Under the pieces are notes generated by a model, which ran no database searches, was not told the origin of the DNA, and worked only from the letters and a program-made list of their open reading frames with translations. From contig NZ_JBNYXQ010000001.1 in NCBI RefSeq assembly GCF_051380735.1, forward strand, positions 434,001 to 498,000: DNA of 64,000 nucleotides. The letters are read 5' to 3'. This stretch comes from Janthinobacterium sp051380735. GTDB taxonomy: Bacteria > Pseudomonadota > Gammaproteobacteria > Burkholderiales > Burkholderiaceae_D. The position numbers and the translations under genes are program-made. Below, piece after piece: positions 63,379 through 64,000 of this stretch (the stretch's first letter is position 1; the number at the start of each line of letters is the position of its first letter).

Positions 63379-64000
63379 ATACTGTACTCAATTTCAAGAC
63401 TGCCGGCCTTAACGCAGCCGATTCGTTCGGCACGATGGCGGTGACCGTGGGCAGCACTCCTTTGAATGGTGGCGGTACCGCCTATGCCGCCAATGGTGCA
63501 GGCCCGACAGTGGAATCTCTGCCGCCTGCCCTGCCAGGTATTCCCTCTCCAGCCACGCCGCTGTTTGCGGACGCCTTGGGCGACGCCGCGCATTCCGCCA
63601 GGCCAGTTGCCGGGGCACCTGCAAAGATGGATGAACCCGAGCAGCCGTCAACCGATGGAGGGCCTGCGTTACCGCAAGAAGTCCCCTTGCCGTCCATGGC
63701 TGCGCCATGGCTTCTGGCGCAAGTGACGGCGACCTCGGCGGCACCATTGCGGGACGGCACTGACCGCGACAGCATCAACGACATGGCGGCGCCCGCCATC
63801 ATCACCGCAGCCGAGCGCGGCACAGCGCCGGTTGCCGCAAGAGCTGCAACAAACGTTACAACTGCCCCGGTCGCTGCTGCGATACCAGCTCCTGCTGCGC
63901 CATCTGAGCTAACCGCTGTGCCTGTTCGGGCTTTGACAACTACGGGAGCTGCGCCAGCGGCCACGACCACCACCGCGCATCTGGCGGTGCGGCCGGTCGC
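63375..64000 (+). CDS. fliK: Flagellar hook-length control protein FliK, N-terminal part
   Basis: The first 208 residues or so of a gene that runs off the right edge. The visible part is a low-complexity Pro/Ala/Thr/Gly-rich region, as expected for the N-terminal ruler portion of FliK; the conserved C-terminal switch domain would lie beyond the window. It begins with an ATGA overlap after the fliT-like gene. In lateral systems the equivalent lafE has the same position. The assignment is by context and composition. Confidence 0.65.
   Translation, partial: MNTVLNFKTAGLNAADSFGTMAVTVGSTPLNGGGTAYAANGAGPTVESLPPALPGIPSPATPLFADALGDAAHSARPVAGAPAKMDEPEQPSTDGGPALPQEVPLPSMAAPWLLAQVTATSAAPLRDGTDRDSINDMAAPAIITAAERGTAPVAARAATNVTTAPVAAAIPAPAAPSELTAVPVRALTTTGAAPAATTTTAHLAVRPV

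Overview
The window looks like chromosome of a betaproteobacterium of the Oxalobacteraceae type (Massilia, Duganella or Janthinobacterium relatives). That assignment is inferred from the high G+C content, the gene families and the compact gene order; no rRNA or tRNA gene is present to fix it. Most of the window is packed with intact genes. I saw no CRISPR array and no prophage. The one clear mobile element is a complete IS1595-family insertion sequence with terminal inverted repeats and an 8-bp target duplication.

Layout. Positions 1-7600 hold a truncated SDR gene, a divergent AraC-type regulator, a secreted alpha-amino-acid ester hydrolase-like enzyme, the insertion sequence, trpS and a PLP-dependent decarboxylase. 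A fluoride riboswitch at about 7635-7714 precedes a CLC-F type fluoride exporter. Positions 9250-15578 form a complete zeaxanthin glucoside pathway (crtE-X-Y-I-B with overlapping genes, and crtZ on the opposite strand overlapping the end of crtB), followed by DUF2141 and DUF1294 genes. Next come a KfrA-like protein, a Lon-substrate-domain protein, RhlE, two tandem TonB-dependent receptors of identical length, psd, a LysR/azoR/pirin group, a CDF metal exporter, relA, ridA, an alpha/beta hydrolase, dctA, DoxX, a CoA-transferase pair (scoA/scoB), a PAS-LuxR regulator, an SDR enzyme and the ETF-ubiquinone oxidoreductase.

From 39.6 kb to the end the window is devoted to motility. A TPR/GT41 (O-GlcNAc-transferase-like) glycosyltransferase, a methyltransferase, two DegT-type sugar aminotransferases and a WbqC-family protein sit directly upstream of a flagellin gene. 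They look like a flagellin glycosylation cassette. After a FliK-like gene comes fliM-N-P-Q-R-flhB-flhA on the minus strand, divergent from fliE-F-G-H-I-J-D-S-T-K on the plus strand. This order, the lateral-type flagellin and the FliM without a CheY-binding N-terminus all resemble the lateral (Laf/Flag-2) flagellar systems of Vibrio, Aeromonas and E. coli. The sigma54 activator gene lafK, normally between fliM and fliE, is replaced here by 589 bp in which I see no gene.

Two kinds of short repeat stand out. One is a pair of imperfect palindromes of about 116-151 bp (17316-17466 and 35200-35315) with a shared core; their terminal stems differ in sequence yet stay self-complementary. The other is a GGGGTCAGACCCC inverted pair between the convergent CDF and relA genes that also supplies the CDF stop codon. 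The strongest candidates for new biology are the glycosylation cassette coupled to a lateral-type flagellum and the covarying palindromic repeat.
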